Of a stretch of DNA of 64,000 bases, positions 62,913 to 64,000 are shown one piece after another (positions within the stretch are counted from its first letter, which is position 1; the number at the start of each line of letters is the position of its first letter). Position numbers and translations under genes: made by a program. Source of the DNA: Karstenula rhodostoma CBS 690.94 (lineage: Eukaryota; Ascomycota; Dothideomycetes; Pleosporales; Didymosphaeriaceae); NCBI GenBank assembly GCA_010093485.1, contig MU001504.1:379769-443768 (forward strand), written 5' to 3'. The notes under the pieces are model-generated. The model was not told where the DNA came from. It did not search any database and was given only the letters and a program-made list of their open reading frames with translations.

Positions 62913-63857
62913 ATGACCCGAGACCAAAACGGTTGTTCAAACGCTTCGATGGTCGAGCCTCGTAAAGTATACGACTTAGCAGGTTTAACCTCGATAGTAA
63001 CGGGCTCTTCAAGGTGCGGACGTCTCCGAATAGCTCATTCGGATTATATCGCTGATATTCCGTGTTCAGAGGAATCGGTGCCGGTATAGCACTCGAGCTT
63101 GCTCGTCGCGGCGCCAATGTCGTCGTTAATTACACTTCTCCCAAGAGTCGAAGCGCGGCAGAAAGCATCGTGACCACAATTGAGGGTTGTGGATCAAGCG
63201 CACGCGCTGTATCAGTTCAAGCCAACGTTGTCATCCCAGAAGATCAGAAGAAAGTGGTGGAGGCAGCACTAGAGCTGAGCGGAGATAAAGCTATTAACAT
63301 CCTGGTTCACAACGCCGGAAACGGAGATGACTGCTATCTGCCTGATATCACAGAGGAATTTTACGGGATGCAGACCGATCTCAACGTCAAAGGTATGTGT
63401 CACCGCATCGACTTCCTGACGGAGACATACTGACAAAGTTGTTCGCACAGCGCCGATTTTCCTCACTCAGAAAGTCATTCCCCTCATGCCTCGTGGCGGC
63501 CGTATCATCCTCATATCTTCATGTTCTGCACGCATGGGTGTCGCGCAGCACACAGTCTATGCCGCCAGTAAAGCTTCCAACGAATCCTTTGCGCGCGTTT
63601 GGGCCACGGAACTCGGTCAAAGCAAAGGCATCACGGTCAATTGCGTCAATCCTGGCCCAGTGGCAACGAATGGATACTATAACAGCACCCAAGAGTTCAT
63701 CGATGATCTAAAGCCACCCGTAGACTCAACGCCCGCAGAGGCCCGAGTAGGAGAAGTGCGAGATATTGCGCCTATTGTGGGATTCTTGGCAAGCGAGGAG
63801 AGTAGATGGGTGACTGGAAGTACTGTTAGTGCTTGTGGAGGGCTCTTATTCTTCTAA
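62913..63857 (+). CDS. Short-chain dehydrogenase/reductase (classical SDR)
   Basis: NAD(P)-dependent oxidoreductase. Three exons, join(62913..63013, 63070..63392, 63451..63857), give 276 residues. The cofactor motif TGSSRGIGAGIALELARRGANVVVNY spans intron 1 (phase 2), which confirms it. NILVHNAGNGDD is the NNAG-type motif. The catalytic Ser is in ILISSCSARMG and the YxxxK pair in VYAASKASNESF. VNCVNPGPVATNGYY and the C-terminal GFLASEESRWVTGSTVSACGGLLF are standard. The donor of intron 1 is GTGCGG, weaker than usual. It resembles fungal tetrahydroxynaphthalene-reductase or 3-oxoacyl-ACP-reductase-like SDRs. Being downstream of the PhyH gene on the same strand, it may work in the same pathway. 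Confidence 0.9.
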
Positions 63858-64000
63858 CGGCTTGGTTGCAGAGAACACGTGTAATAGCCAAAATCGATCA
63901 AGTGATCAGACCTTTTGTCATACTTGCCTCCGTGACTCGAACCGAAATCGCACGTCGCTAGTGTCGAGATCAACTGCACATCGACCGCAAGCAAGCTTTT

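Noticed and set aside
63920..63970. Possible tRNA T-arm near the right edge (GGTTCGAGTC on the minus strand)
   Set aside because: No cloverleaf could be built from the surrounding bases.
1..64000. CRISPR arrays, bacterial operons, rRNA, intact transposons
   Set aside because: None found. The spliced fungal genes make the prokaryotic features inapplicable, and no transposase or reverse transcriptase sequence was seen.

Overview
The window is nuclear DNA from a filamentous ascomycete (Pezizomycotina), most likely a dothideomycete. That placement is an inference from protein flavour and gene types, not a search. Supporting signs are short introns (45-170 bp) with GT...CTAAC-like...AG signals, a HET-domain gene, a BYS1-type secreted protein, a DUF2406 protein, Zn2Cys6 and bZIP regulators, and a family of F-box-like proteins with an LPxEIRNxIYxYA motif. 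Exon joins below were read by hand from splice signals, reading phase and family likeness.

Region 1 (1-31.8 kb) is mostly conserved housekeeping: a complex I 12 kDa subunit, a 14-TM drug:H+ antiporter, a Reg1-like PP1 regulator, calnexin, methylmalonate-semialdehyde dehydrogenase, a DUF2406 protein, VMA21, a Fun30-type SNF2 remodeller, an SH3BGR-like thioredoxin-fold protein, a bZIP factor, a Kv-beta-like aldo/keto reductase and a small secreted protein with a transglycosylase-like motif.

Region 2 (31.8-41.2 kb) is gene-poor and accessory. It holds four members of the F-box-like family (two intact, one broken by an in-frame TAA, one whose 5' exon I could not find), a very short MIT-domain gene, and a 117-bp sequence that recurs 28 kb away with A/T-biased differences like those left by RIP.

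Region 3 (41.2-48.7 kb) returns to conserved genes: a Pro/Lys-rich protein interrupted by a 25-N assembly gap, a type II membrane nucleotide pyrophosphatase/phosphodiesterase, a conserved protein of unknown function and eIF3d.

Region 4 (48.7-64 kb) is accessory: a HET-domain protein, a BYS1-like secreted protein, a fifth F-box-like gene with one in-frame TAG, a SIRT5-like sirtuin, and then a compact set of Zn2Cys6 regulator, APC-family permease, phytanoyl-CoA dioxygenase-family oxygenase and short-chain dehydrogenase. These last four could form a small regulated uptake/oxidation or metabolite cluster that continues past the right edge. A 118-bp element flanked by perfect 13-bp direct repeats lies between its two oxidoreductase genes. 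No tRNA, rRNA, CRISPR array or intact transposon was recognised.
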